Assembly (NCBI GenBank): GCA_021234155.1
Contig: JAJEKV010000039.1
Coordinates: 8,321,077-8,385,076 of the forward strand
Length of the DNA stretch: 64,000 bases
DNA from: Isoetes taiwanensis
Lineage: Eukaryota; Streptophyta; Lycopodiopsida; Isoetales; Isoetaceae
Direction: 5' to 3'
In this document: one piece after another, positions 22,501-32,380 of the stretch
How positions within the stretch are numbered: position 1 is the first letter of the stretch
How the letters are laid out: each line of letters opens with the position of its first letter
Notes under the pieces: generated by a model
Databases searched by the model: none
The model's input: only the letters and a program-made list of their open reading frames with translations
Told to the model about the DNA's origin: nothing
Position numbers and translations under genes: made by a program

Positions 22501-22959
22501 GGTCAAGCCAACCACAGGCGGGCGGTCATCAATGCTCTTGAGAGGACATCTCCTCCTCTTCCTCCAACTCCTCCTCTTCCTCCTCTTCTTCGAGGAGGAG
22601 GAATCGAGAGGAACTCAACTCCTCCTCTTCCATGTCCAATTCCTCCTCTTCCTCCCCTTCGCCGAGGAGGAGGAATCGAGGAGGAAGAAGTGGGCAAGAA
22701 AAATCTATGAGGGGGAATAGAGGGGGTTCTTCAACCCGACGTCTCTTTGGCGAGACCTCGGGTTCTTCATGAAGTTCGAGGCCGAGGCTGAAGCAGCTTC
22801 ATGGCGGGCAGAAAAACAAATTTGGACGAGAATGGAGGTCTTGAGGCGTGAACGGATTTATATAGGGTTAATTAGAAATTAGCGTGAATAATTTATTGCC
22901 TAAAATAACACGCTTGGCGTCTGAAATTCCCCTTGACTATATCATCTAGGGTATATTAT

Positions 22960-23290
22960 TATGGATAATAAATTCTCCGTCCATCAGCTATATGTCTTTT
23001 TCGTAATCATATATCCAAATTTTTCGATAATTGAAATTAGGATAATATCATTTCCTTGTTGTTGCCACGAAAATTCTTGTTTTAAATGATTTCGTTTTAA
23101 GCCCATTGTTATTATTATATTAAACCTATTTCCAAGGAATTTCTTGCTTTTAAAAAATTTGATTTACCTCTACATATTCCATAAATATGCATTACTTTTT
23201 TTTATCTTATGGTGTAATAATGTTTTCCTACTCATTAACTAAAAAAGGGTGCAATTTGCCTAGGCCAATGGTGCCTCTCCAACTCAAGAT
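22960..23290. other. AT-rich spacer, nothing recognised
   Basis: The sequence is A/T-rich with no open frame of note and no palindromes of the locus B type, so locus B seems to end just before it. Confidence 0.4.
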
Positions 23291-26035
23291 GGTGTGCAAC
23301 ATATTGAAAAGAGCAATATCAATGAAAAACCAACTCCTAGCAAGAATGTTGAAGAAAAACAATTAGTCCTCTATAGTAGGGTGCAATGGAGGAACAAGAA
23401 GGTGAGAATCATGCACAAATGCAACAAGGAAATAGTAGGCCAAGGAGTCATTGTGCTAGCGGATCACGGTCAAGGCATTAATGATGAAAGGCTAGGGGAA
23501 GACAATATTGGTATTGCAATTTCGATGTTGGAAGACAACTGGAAAGGTAAAGGTTTGGGTGACAAGGAATGTTTTGGTTGTGTCAAGCAATTGGAGGTTC
23601 CTTGCATCATGGCATGGCCTATAAGTAGTGTTCAATTTGTGGAGGATTATATTTTTCGAGGCACGAGGTTGTTGGGGACAATGATTGTCTTGATATTGAT
23701 CCATTGACAATTGGAACTCTAAACCTAGGCAAAAGGGGAGAAGTATCGGTTGCGGACATTATCCTAGCAAAAGAGCCAAGTTGAATAGTGACACCAAGCG
23801 TGAGACAATGGTGAAGGTTAGGGGCTCAGATTGTTGTTGGAGTGCTTGTATGCAATTCTTTACAATAGAACAATTGGTGGAAGCAAGAGCCACTTTTCAA
23901 GAGTACCTTTGTTGATGAGAGGAGGACCTACATGTACACAATCTTGAGCATGCACTTCAAGATGAAAGAAACCCAAGCAGAAAAAAGGTACCCTTTGCTA
24001 GGCAAATGGATATGTGCAAAAGCATGGCGAGTATCCATGCAATTCCAACTTCTTCATGGCATAATTGGCAAAAAAAGCAGAGGGGAGCAGGATTGCTTTA
24101 CATGGAAATAATGGTTTGTTGAGACCAACGGCTAGGACCTTGGCTGCGAGGGAGATATTTGAAAAATATATTGATTTCAATGCAGAGTCTATGCCACACA
24201 AAAGTAGAAGGGATGAAAAGGGAAGAAGCGGTTGTTGAGAAAAGGTTGCCATCACATTGTACTCAAAAGAGTATTTTGGAAGAAGTGAATTCCCTACCGA
24301 GAATTGGGAATTCTTCCAATATCCCAACCTAGCTTTAGTAGGTTATGGAAGAAACATTTCAATCATGTCACCATAGCAACTTCAAACAACTTTGCAAAGT
24401 GCAATTTATGTGCTAAGTTGAAGGAGACTCTTGATAAGGCTGTGCAACCTAGTCAAAGGGGCTAGGATAAGGGGAGCATATGAAGGACCATATGGTGACC
24501 AACTATCATGTAGATCATGTTATTGGATGTGGAGGACTTTATCGCATTGGAACCCAATAACTATTTATGTATTATACATGACAAGATGGACCAGCAAAAG
24601 ACTTGTCTTCCACAATTCAAGTACATACCAAAGTCATGTGGAAGATCATACCCTTCTGAGATCTCAATGACTGGGGCAATCTTGCATGGGCGAGAATCAA
24701 ACCTACTATGGCCATTTTAGTTTGGAGTTGTGGAGTGATGGTCCAGATTTTCATATTGGGAGTATCATGAGGTGTTTGAGAAACTATGAAAATGGATACA
24801 ATGGTCACCTCCGGGATCTTACAGCTAGCCGGGCACTACATAGAGCATTGTTAGATGGAAACCCTAACAATATTGAAAAGTTCAGCAAGGCAAGGTTTAG
24901 GAAGCACGGGTCTAATGAACATGTTGGAGCTTCAACTTCACGTGCTAAACCTCAAGATCTACCCAAAAGGTTTCTCTTGCAACTTGATAATTGTCTTGGC
25001 CAAAATAAAACAGTGGATGTTTTCTTTCCTATCCTACTTAACAGTTTGTGGAGATATTTGAAAAAGAGTTAATTTAGGGTTTCTTATGCCGGGCATACCC
25101 ATGAGGATGTGGATGCATTATTTGGCAAATATAGTTGTATCTTTGAAGCAGACAAAGCGGTGACCAACTTTCCTAGGCTAATGGAAATCTTGCATGAATG
25201 CACTACTCCAAACCCTATAGCTTCTCTCATAGAAGAAGTGCCGATTGGAAGAGCTTTGTGGATGGTTATACATTGGATCTTGAAGGTCATTCCAGGCCTC
25301 TGCAGTTCACTTTTTGGGTGAGAGATGGGATTCCAATCTTCCAATGGAAGATGAGACCTTGAGAGGATGAGTGGAGAGGAGGGAGGAAATATGGCGTAGA
25401 GATGAGAATGGCAAGCCTATGATACCTCTAGGTCAACCAAAAGCTTTAAAACCTCTTTGAAGAAGTGAAGCAATTGGGATTGACTAAGGAAGGAATCCAA
25501 GACTATATAAAGCATTGGCAAACCAATCCGGATGACACCAACAGGTGCCTTGGTGGCTTCTTTGGAAAGAAGGTGATTAACTTTGTTGGGGAGATAGACA
25601 CATCCTCGGATGAATTGAAAGAAGGGTGGTTGCCTAAAACTAGGTGGAAGACCTTAGCAGTCTTTGAGGATTTTGATGACTTGTAAGTAGCATTCGCAAG
25701 CAATATGCTCCTCCTCCTTCGACAAACACTATGTTGGTCCTAAGAACAATAGGCCAAAGTTTCTAGGCATGGATGCTTATGAACCTTCCAGCGACACGGA
25801 ATGCCACCAATTTGTGGTAGTAAAGCCCGGCAGATTTAGATACATATCGGTGTGGTTGGGGTTCACTATCTCGATATTTGCAAAGAAGAAGGTAATATTA
25901 ACTTCAACCATGTGCGGGTGGAATGGTGGTGTCGGTGCATCGGTTGACCAAGCGTATCGGATAAAGAAAGGTACTCAGATTGTTGAACAAAGAGATGGAG
26001 GAGAAATCCGAGTGATCCTGATCTTTGGCTAGACT
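23290..26035 (+). pseudogene. DUF7869-type gene, broken
   Basis: Fragments in order on the plus strand: 23294-23707 (RNKKVRIMHKCNKEIVGQGV...), about 24390-24600 (FAKCNLCAKLKETLDKAV, then NNYLCIIHDKMDQQKTCLPQ), 24950-25130 (PKRFLLQLDNCLGQNKTVDV, then after a stop AGHTHEDVDALFGKYS), and 25465-25686 (LGLTKEGIQDYIKHWQTNPD...). The K-C-x2-C, II-D-x-MDQ-K, QLDN-x4-NK and GHTHEDVD-x-F motifs are those I associate with DUF7869 proteins, common in mosses, lycophytes and ferns and probably transposase-like with an RNase H fold. Many stops and frame changes show it is inactive. Ends are approximate; I saw no terminal repeats. Confidence 0.65.
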
Positions 26036-26361
26036 ATGAAAGTGTTTTGTACTCATGGACTCCAAACACTATTCCAGCTAGAAATGCGAGAATTACAATA
26101 CCTCAGGATGTCAGGAAGAAGGCTATGATATGGGGGTGCTTGAAGAAAGTTGAATAACTATGTAAATTTTTGTTATCACGTTTTTATGATATGGTGCTAT
26201 ATTGTGAAATATTGACTATTTTGTAAATAACATGATATTACGTTTTCATAATTTTGAGGTGAAATGTGTGAATTTGAATATGCTACTAAAAACATGCAAT
26301 ATGAAATTTGTCCCAAAATTAAGACATAAACCCAATTTAATTGAATGATGGTTCTATCTCA

Positions 26362-26745
26362 TTATGCCAAAGGAAGCCCCTGTAATTCTAGGAGACCATT
26401 TGTAAGCACAATTCTTATTTGTGGATCATAGATGTATGCAGAGTCTTGCAGGGTTGCAGTGGTAGCAAGAGGAACAATACGCGGTGTTGGAGAAGAAGCA
26501 GGTGAAGCAAGGGGACTAGGAGAAGCTGCGAAAGCAAGACAGGCAACTGGCAGAACATGAGCATTAATAGCCACAATAGGGACAGAGGTGGCTGGAGCAG
26601 TAGCAGTAGGAATGTCGTCAACTACAGCAGCTGCTGGGGTAGTAGCAACAATAGCAGCAACTTTAGTAACAGGACCCTGAGGAGTTGTAGCAAGCTGATG
26701 TAGCACATCTGCGACCTCCGTGTTTTCCAGTTGGAAGACCCGCAT
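26362..26745 (-). CDS. Small Ala/Thr/Pro-rich ORF, copy 1
   Basis: A 127-codon minus-strand frame beginning MRVFQLENTEVADVLHQLAT, then a long Ala/Val/Thr/Pro-rich stretch, ending NGLLELQGLPLA. It is repeated at 27512-27901. Low-complexity composition and no known domain; it may be a fragment of a longer gene or retroelement Gag-like region. An overlapping frame upstream (26622-26858; TQELACIGNIYRQG) could be its true N-terminus in a shifted frame. Real coding status is uncertain. Confidence 0.3.
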   Translation of the reverse strand: MRVFQLENTEVADVLHQLATTPQGPVTKVAAIVATTPAAAVVDDIPTATAPATSVPIVAINAHVLPVACLAFAASPSPLASPASSPTPRIVPLATTATLQDSAYIYDPQIRIVLTNGLLELQGLPLA

Positions 26746-27511
26746 TTTCCTAGATTAGTGGGCCCACTCCCCTCCCTCCCCTCCCTTCCCTGGCGGTAAA
26801 TGTTCCCGATGCAGGCCAGCTCTTGCGTCAGGGGTGTTGAGGGCCGTAGGAGCATCAAATGCCATGATGAGTTGCCCTGATGATATGCATGGAAGCATGG
26901 AACTTCATATGTGTGAGGTCCAGGGACTGGAGCCTCCCAATGAGGTTCTCTCTTGCATCCTTAAGGAGGCCACGAACAACCACATTATGGCTCCGCACCG
27001 TCTTTTGTTGTTCCTTGGTCAATGGGGCAATGTCTACCTTCTCAGTAGATGATGTCCACTATTTGTGAGGTGCATCCTGTTGTTTGCGCTGGGATGAGGC
27101 GATACAAACCGTCGTGGGAAAGCAACCTGGTCAAAAGAGCGATGCAAAACATTTTCTTCTAACCTCCGTAATGGGCAGGGAGGGATGAATTTCGATGAGT
27201 TTCAAACTCAGAATAAATTGTGTAATTTGTTGTGTTTGTAATGTGTAGTGAAATGTGCAGTTAAATATCTAGTGAAATTAGCCCTACTTTTTAAAGAATC
27301 CCGATTTTTTTGCCAAATCCCTGCTTGCTTCAAAATAGACATGGTGCTATATTGTGAAATATTGACTATTTTGTAAATAACATGATATTACGTTTTCATA
27401 ATTTTGAGGTGAAATGTGTGAATTTGAATATGCTACTAAAAACATGCAATATGAAATTTGTCCCAAAATTAAGACATAAACCCAATTTAATTGAATGATG
27501 GTTCTATCTCA

Positions 27512-27901
27512 TTATGCCAAAGGAAGCCCCTGTAATTCTAGGAGACCATTTGTAAGCACAATTCTTATTTGTGGATCATAGATGTATGCAGAGTCTTGCA
27601 GGGTTGCAGTGGTAGCAAGAGGAACAATACGCGGTGTTGGAGAAGAAGCAGGTGAAGCAAGGGGACTAGGAGAAGCTGCGAAAGCAAGACAGGCAACTGG
27701 CAGAACATGAGCATTAATAGCCACAATAGGGACAGAGGTGGCTGGAGGCAATGCTTGATAGGGAATGTCGTCAACTTCTGGCCGGTTCTTTGGGGTAGTA
27801 ACAACAATAGCGGCAACTTTAGTAACGGGACCCTGAGGAGTTGTAGCAAGCTGATGTAGCACATCTGCGACCTCCGTGTTTTCCAGTTGGAAGACCCGCA
27901 T
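27512..27901 (-). CDS. Small Ala/Thr/Pro-rich ORF, copy 2
   Basis: A 129-codon duplicate of the frame at 26362-26745. The N- and C-terminal parts look the same, but a central block of about 18 residues is replaced (here NRPEVDDIPYQALPPATS). The frame stays open in both copies despite the block change, which is mild support for coding, or simply reflects recent origin. Confidence 0.3.
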   Translation of the reverse strand: MRVFQLENTEVADVLHQLATTPQGPVTKVAAIVVTTPKNRPEVDDIPYQALPPATSVPIVAINAHVLPVACLAFAASPSPLASPASSPTPRIVPLATTATLQDSAYIYDPQIRIVLTNGLLELQGLPLA

Positions 27902-28707
27902 TTTCCTAGATTAGTGGGCCCACTCCCCTCCCTCCCCTCCCTTCCCTGGCGGTAAATGTTCCCGATGCAGGCCAGCTCTTGCGTCAGGGGTGTTGAGGGC
28001 CGTAGGAGCATCAAATGCCATGATGAGTTGCCCTGATGATATGCATGGAAGCATGGAACTTCATATGTGTGAGGTCCAGGGACTGGAGCCTCCCAATGAG
28101 GTTCTCTCTTGCATCCTTAAGGAGGCCACGAACAACCACATTATGGCTCCGCACCGTCTTTTGTTGTTCCTTGGTCAATGGGGCAATGTCTACCTTCTCA
28201 GTAGATGATGTCCACTATTTGTGAGGTGCATCCTGTTGTTTCTTATTTGGGATGGTGATACAAACAGATGGAGTGGGGAAAGCAACCTGGTCAAAAGAGC
28301 GATGCAAAACATTTTCTTCTAACCTCCGTAATGGGCAGGGAGGGATGAATTTCGATGAGTTTCAAACTCAGAATAAATTGTGTAATTTGTTGTGTTTGTA
28401 ATGTGTAGTGAAATGTGCAGTTAAATATCTAGTGAAATTAGCCCTACTTTTTAAAGAATCCCGATTTTTTTGCCAAATCCCTGCTTGCTTCAAAATAGAG
28501 CTCTACTTTCTAAACTTCCTTCTTTGTCAAATTCTTGCTTGCGTGTTCAAACCAGAGATCTGGCTATGGCTGACAGACTTTGTTTGGTCCCAGACTCCAG
28601 CTATGGTGGACGAACTCTGGCTATGGTGGACAGATGAGCCTATCTTTTCAGAAGATATTGAGCCTAAATTGCTTTTACAATAGGAAGATAAATTTGGCAA
28701 TTTCCAG

Positions 28708-28820
28708 GTACATTTAAAATTGTCTTGGACTCCCGAGTTGGTGATCCCTCCCCTGTTGAGTTTAGGATCATGAATTTGAAGCTTACAAGGGTGATTTCGG
28801 GTCATGTTCCAGATCATCCT
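28708..28820 (+). CDS. Exon-like segment, copy 1 (unknown gene)
   Basis: Bounded by TTTCCAG and by GTAAGTCT. One frame is fully open and reads VLDSRVGDPSPVEFRIMNLK then LTRVISGHVPDHP. A diverged duplicate follows at 29159-29280, so the exon and its surrounding intron were duplicated with a period of about 450 bp. I do not recognise the protein. Confidence 0.45.
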
Positions 28821-29158
28821 GTAAGTCTTTAATCTCTTTCTTTCAAATCAATTTTGTGGGCTCAGAGTTTCCGTGCTTCCACATATCGATATGTTTCCAT
28901 GCCCGGAATGTTGCATAAAACAATATTCTTGTTACACGGAACAAGTTTTAGGCTCAATTCTGCTGATGTATCAACTTCTTAGTGGCCCAAACAAGACTAA
29001 AAAACATAATGTTGAGTAAACGCAGAATGAAAAAGAGGAATGTGGCTGAAAAACATAACATTGACTAAATAGCAATTCGTATAAAGAAAATCTGCCACGT
29101 TCCAGTACTGGATTGGCGGATAGAGCAGAATTGGGTCTAAATTTTAGCAAATTTCTAG

Positions 29159-29280
29159 GTACATTTAAATTGTCCTAGACTCCTAAGTAGGTGATCCCTC
29201 TCTTGTTGAGTTTAGGACTATGAATTTGAAGCTTACAAATGTGATCCTGGGTCACGTTCCAGATCATCCTGTAAGTCTTC
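29159..29280 (+). pseudogene. Exon-like segment, copy 2
   Basis: Homologous to 28708-28820, with the same donor GTAAGTCT. A stop (TAG) replaces the residue before VGDP and the text otherwise reads VGDPSLVEFRTMNLKLTNVI. The nonsense change suggests this is the dead member of the pair. Confidence 0.4.
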
Positions 29281-29474
29281 AATCTCTTTCTTCCAAATGA
29301 ATTTTATGGGCTCGAAGTTTCCAGCTAAGACTTTATCTAGCATTATGTTTTTACATGCATGTGAGAAATTAAAGAATAAGAAAAACACTATGACAAATGG
29401 GAATCATATGTATGTACAGGCTAGTAGCAAAAAATCACCTTAAACTCTTTGAGAACAAGCAGGTGTAAGAAAAG

Positions 29475-30020
29475 TTGAGAACCATTACAAGTGGTAGTGC
29501 TAATAGGCATACATCATTGATGTCCGACTATAACAAGGAGCAGGTTGTGGCACTTGAACCAAATGCTCTTGAAGTCCAAGATCAGAGTCTGCTTTGTAGT
29601 ACCGGGCTTCCATTTACCAATGAAGTCGCTTGCACATTAGTTGAGACAATCCCTAAGCAAAATGCATTTGGATACCATCATAACGGAACACAGAACACAT
29701 ATTATGACAATATGAAAGGTATAAAAGCAATTGAGGACGTGGGAAGTAGTAAGGATGCTTCAGATGAAGTTAGAGACAGTGAATTACTGGAAACTAAGGA
29801 AAACCATGTAAATCAAATAGATAGGTTTATAGGGAGCAGTGATAATAGAAGCCTCCCATTTTTGCTGCTCCAAGCGACAGGTTTATGGTGCAAAATTACT
29901 ATGGATTTGGGTGCTAGCAGGGCCTGGAAGTGTTCCTTCTCCTCAAAAACAGTCATTAGATCTGCTAGTTGCATGTATCCATCCTCCTTTCTGGCAATCA
30001 TAATCCGGCGTTTCAGGTAA
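29475..30020 (+). CDS. Repeat-containing unknown protein, segment 1
   Basis: The open frame holds DYNKEQVVALEPNALEVQDQ, SLLCSTGLPF and DVGSSKDASDEVRDSELLET followed by NHVNQIDRFIGS. These words recur in the segments at 30930-31190 and 31117-31640 (ALKPNALEVRDQSLLCSTSF; SKDASLEVKGNK; DSKDASVEVGGNKL), so the protein region is built from tandem units of about 150 residues. Homology ends at about 29850, where a foreign block read on the minus strand begins. No domain recognised; the composition is polar and coiled-coil-like. Confidence 0.45.
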   Translation: MRTITSGSANRHTSLMSDYNKEQVVALEPNALEVQDQSLLCSTGLPFTNEVACTLVETIPKQNAFGYHHNGTQNTYYDNMKGIKAIEDVGSSKDASDEVRDSELLETKENHVNQIDRFIGSSDNRSLPFLLLQATGLWCKITMDLGASRAWKCSFSSKTVIRSASCMYPSSFLAIIIRRFR

Positions 30021-30470
30021 TCTACTAATGTGGCATCTTTCTTTAGTAGTGTACAAGCTATGTCATTAAAGACATGCTGAAAGGGTAAGCCCAGGATTGG
30101 GATGCTAGCCTATAAGGCGAAGACAGATATCTCCACTAATCTAGATTCTTCCCTTGGTTGTATGCCCACTATATGTCTACAACAGATGCGCTGAAAGGGT
30201 AAACCCAATAGATTGGGATACTGGCCTATAAAGCGAAGGGGATTCCAGATTATGTAAAGAAGGCTTTGGATACGCACATAATACATTGGTTTTGGAAAGA
30301 AAACCTTCCAAATCCATTTTTCTTCGTTCCTTGCTAGAGGAAGCATCAACAATATGGTAGAGTATGGTCAAGAGACATGATGTATTCTTCTTATTGATGC
30401 TGAGCAATTGGTTTTTTTTTTTTTCCTGTAAATACCAAGGATACAGAATATAATCCTGATAATGCAACAT
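29815..30470 (-). pseudogene. Antisense coding-like block inserted in the repeat gene
   Basis: From about 30100 down to 29815 the minus strand stays open and protein-like: LGLPFQHVFNDIACTLLKKD, then YLKRRIMIARKEDGYMQLAD and LMTVFEEKEHFQALLAPKSI. A partial duplicate (GLPFQRIC...) lies at 30110-30240, with the shared nucleotide block GCTGAAAGGGTAA. CC(A)..TTGGGAT..CTGGCCTATAA also occurs in both. I do not know the family. It seems to be a gene fragment inserted in reverse. Confidence 0.35.
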
Positions 30471-30902
30471 TGCTTGCTAGAGTACATGATATAATGGAAG
30501 GTATGTCTATCGATTCTCTACAATTTATGCAAGCTAGGGTTTCAAATTTTTTCAAGTACTACTATGCTTGAAACTTTTTTATATTGCTCAAGTACTGACA
30601 TGCTTATAGCTTTTTAGACCAGGTTCTGATATGCCTGAGTCAAACTCAGAGGGCAGATAGAGGATTGTTATACTTCAGCATGTTTTTTGTTATCCTTTGC
30701 TTACATGTGCAAAAATTATTGCACAAGATCTCAAGAAAAAGGGTTTGTTATCTGTTACTTGTACTCTCTCAACAGTTATTGATGCAAGGAAGCTTCTTGA
30801 ACATATTATTTATCAGGCCAACAGGGTTTGACTGTGTTTATTCTTCCTATTTCATCTTGGGAGATCAAATGTTGTAACATCTTATATTAATAGAAAACCA
30901 CT

Positions 30903-31640
30903 TTGCCTTCAAAAAAATCAATAATAAAAAATAAATGTCATCGTAGCAGACCACAAAACACACATGATGAAAACATGAAAGATACAAAAAGAATTGAGGA
31001 GATGGATAGTAAGGATGCTTCAGTTGAAGTTGGAGGCAACAAACTATCGAAAAGTAGGAAAAACTATGTGGATTTAGATATCATGAAGAGGAATATTCTT
31101 TTTATATGGAGCACTGATGAAAAAAACTGCCCTCAATATCGAGTTGATACAAATCAAACAGGTGCAAGAGAACATAGGCAGCGCACTTGCTAATGACAAG
31201 CAGCTGCAAGAAGAGATGAGAAGCATTAAAACTGCTACTACAAATAAGAATACATTGATGTTTGAGTATAATCTGGTTGTGGCACTTAAACCAAATGCTC
31301 TTGAAGTCCGAGATCAGAGTCTACTTTGTAGTACTAGTTTTTCACATCCTAGTGAAGTTGTTTGTGCATCAACCCTTAAGCAAGATGCATTTGGATGCCG
31401 TCGACCACAAAATATGCAAAATTTTAATGCAGAGGTGGGCAGTAAGGATGCTTCACTTGAAGTTAAAGGCAACAAATAATTGAAGACTAGGAAAAACCAT
31501 GTGGATCAAATAGATATAACAAAAGGGAATATTATGTCTTTAGGGAGCAATGACAAGGATGAAACTACCATCAACGTAGAGCTGATACAAAGCAAATAGG
31601 TGCAAGAAAGGATAGGCAACACACTAATACCACTTCCTAA
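30903..31640 (+). pseudogene. Repeat-containing unknown protein, segments 2 and 3
   Basis: Two overlapping frames carry further units of the repeat seen at 29475 (MDSKDASVEVGGNKLSKSRK; VQENIGSALANDKQLQEEMR; ALKPNALEVRDQSLLCSTSF; VGSKDASLEVKGNK). Frame changes near 31125 and stops at 31477 and about 31597 break continuity. The repeats are diverged from one another, so the array is old. Confidence 0.4.
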
Positions 31641-31749
31641 TGACAACATCAGTGGTGCAGAAAAATTGTTGATATGCCAGGAACAAACACTATATTTTAA
31701 TGCACTATGCAATCAGTATGACTGAGATAATGAAATTGCAGCAATCATA

Positions 31750-32121
31750 ATGAGACGATTAAGTGATTCACAGAGAGAATGCCAGTTAGAGACGGAAAAA
31801 TGTGTCGAAGTTGAGCAAAGCACTTCTCAGCTCAAAGGACTAGCTTTATGTTTTATAAATAATAGTGCTCCTCACAGTGGAGCACTAGCTAACATTGCAC
31901 ACAATACGAATGAAACCTTTAGAGATCATGTGAAAAACACTGATATAATAGTTCAAGGCTCTGAGGCAAAAAGATTAATCATAGAAAGCAGTAACAGTCA
32001 TGCTTTAATTGACGATGGAGAAAATGAGAAGCAGATTATAAAATTGGAAAGAGTCTTCTATGAATGTGGCAAAGCAGCAGTTGAAAATACTATATCAAGG
32101 CATAATGTTAACCGGGGATAA
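31750..32121 (+). CDS. Unknown protein, possible 3' segment of the repeat gene
   Basis: A 123-codon frame, MRRLSDSQRECQLETEKCVE ... KLERVFYECGKAAVENTISR, ending TAA. It is polar and helical with no recognised domain. It lies 77 bp upstream of the LTR element that interrupts this area, so the frame may have continued into sequence now found after 39104. Confidence 0.35.
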   Translation: MRRLSDSQRECQLETEKCVEVEQSTSQLKGLALCFINNSAPHSGALANIAHNTNETFRDHVKNTDIIVQGSEAKRLIIESSNSHALIDDGENEKQIIKLERVFYECGKAAVENTISRHNVNRG

Positions 32122-32202
32122 AGTTATTTTTCTTGTTCCAATTATATGCCTTTCTATCTAAAGAAAAGGGTGAAGACTAAGAAACTGAAAGCAGGCTCTA
32201 GC

Positions 32203-32380
32203 TGTGACGTTCCAGCACAGTATACGCTCCCAGGACGTATATTGTACTGCCACGTCACGCGTACACGCCACCCCGACTGACGTGTACGCCAACGTGTAGC
32301 CAAGTGGGTAGCCCCTAGGGGGCAACTTGCTAAGAATGTGCATTAGTATTAATGTGCACATTTTCCAATGTACACATTAA
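32203..32380 (+). repeat. Truncated 5' LTR
   Basis: Matches the first 178 bp of the 3' LTR at 37380-37558. The first 65 bp are diverged, while the last 110 bp (from CGACTGACGTGTACGCC on) look identical. Similarity ends abruptly after TACACATTAA, where a deletion of about 1.5 kb joined it to internal sequence. Confidence 0.85.

Larger units (their letters stand above)
18060..22900 (-). other. Upstream part of locus B: possible exons of unknown gene(s)
   Basis: Several minus-strand stretches look exonic because an open frame ends at a plausible donor. These are about 19040-19150 (ISKPGSSQVLEDVDRNTTSN then CAAG|GTATTT), about 19780-19850 (AMQQMFQHFLQPYPHR then CACAG|GTAAAG), 20272-20595 (107 residues ending GALAIARRLALLSNHFENAR...), and 20016-20252 with a repeated (S)xYNDAxE motif. 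I recognise no domain. They share the GGCGTG palindromes with gene B and may be its 5' exons or a neighbouring gene. Exon joins cannot be fixed by eye. Confidence 0.35.
14960..22925. repeat. Locus B dispersed GGCGTG palindromes outside the 17.1-17.4 kb intron
   Basis: Further copies lie near 14980, 15055, 18640, 18675, 18705, 20655, 20708, 20797, 21005, 21030, 21645, 21680, 22885 and 22915. Typical forms are CACGCTTGGCGTG, CACGCGGCGTG and CACGCTGGCGTG, most flanked by AT-rich bases. They stop at about 22.92 kb and start at about 14.95 kb, matching the span of the minus-strand locus. No copy was noticed elsewhere in the window. Confidence 0.65.
26191..28497. repeat. Large tandem duplication, about 1.15 kb x2
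   Basis: The copy at 26191-27340 is followed directly by a second at 27341-28497. Most of the length is identical. Two patches differ as blocks rather than point changes: 26592-26650 versus 27742-27795, and 27083-27120 versus 28237-28275. The start word ATGGTGCTATATTGTGAAAT and the end word TGCTTGCTTCAAAATAGA are shared. Near-identity means the duplication is recent. Confidence 0.92.

Noticed and set aside
22495-22720. Pro/Gly/Arg-rich frames on both strands
   Set aside because: They result from GAGGAGGA/CTCCTCCT simple repeats, which leave all frames open.
32203-32380. A short 178-bp LTR pair (32203-32380 and 37380-37558)
   Set aside because: The CTAGC target duplication and the CGTCACA end lie at 39099-39104, so the real LTR is 1720 bp and the left one is cropped.
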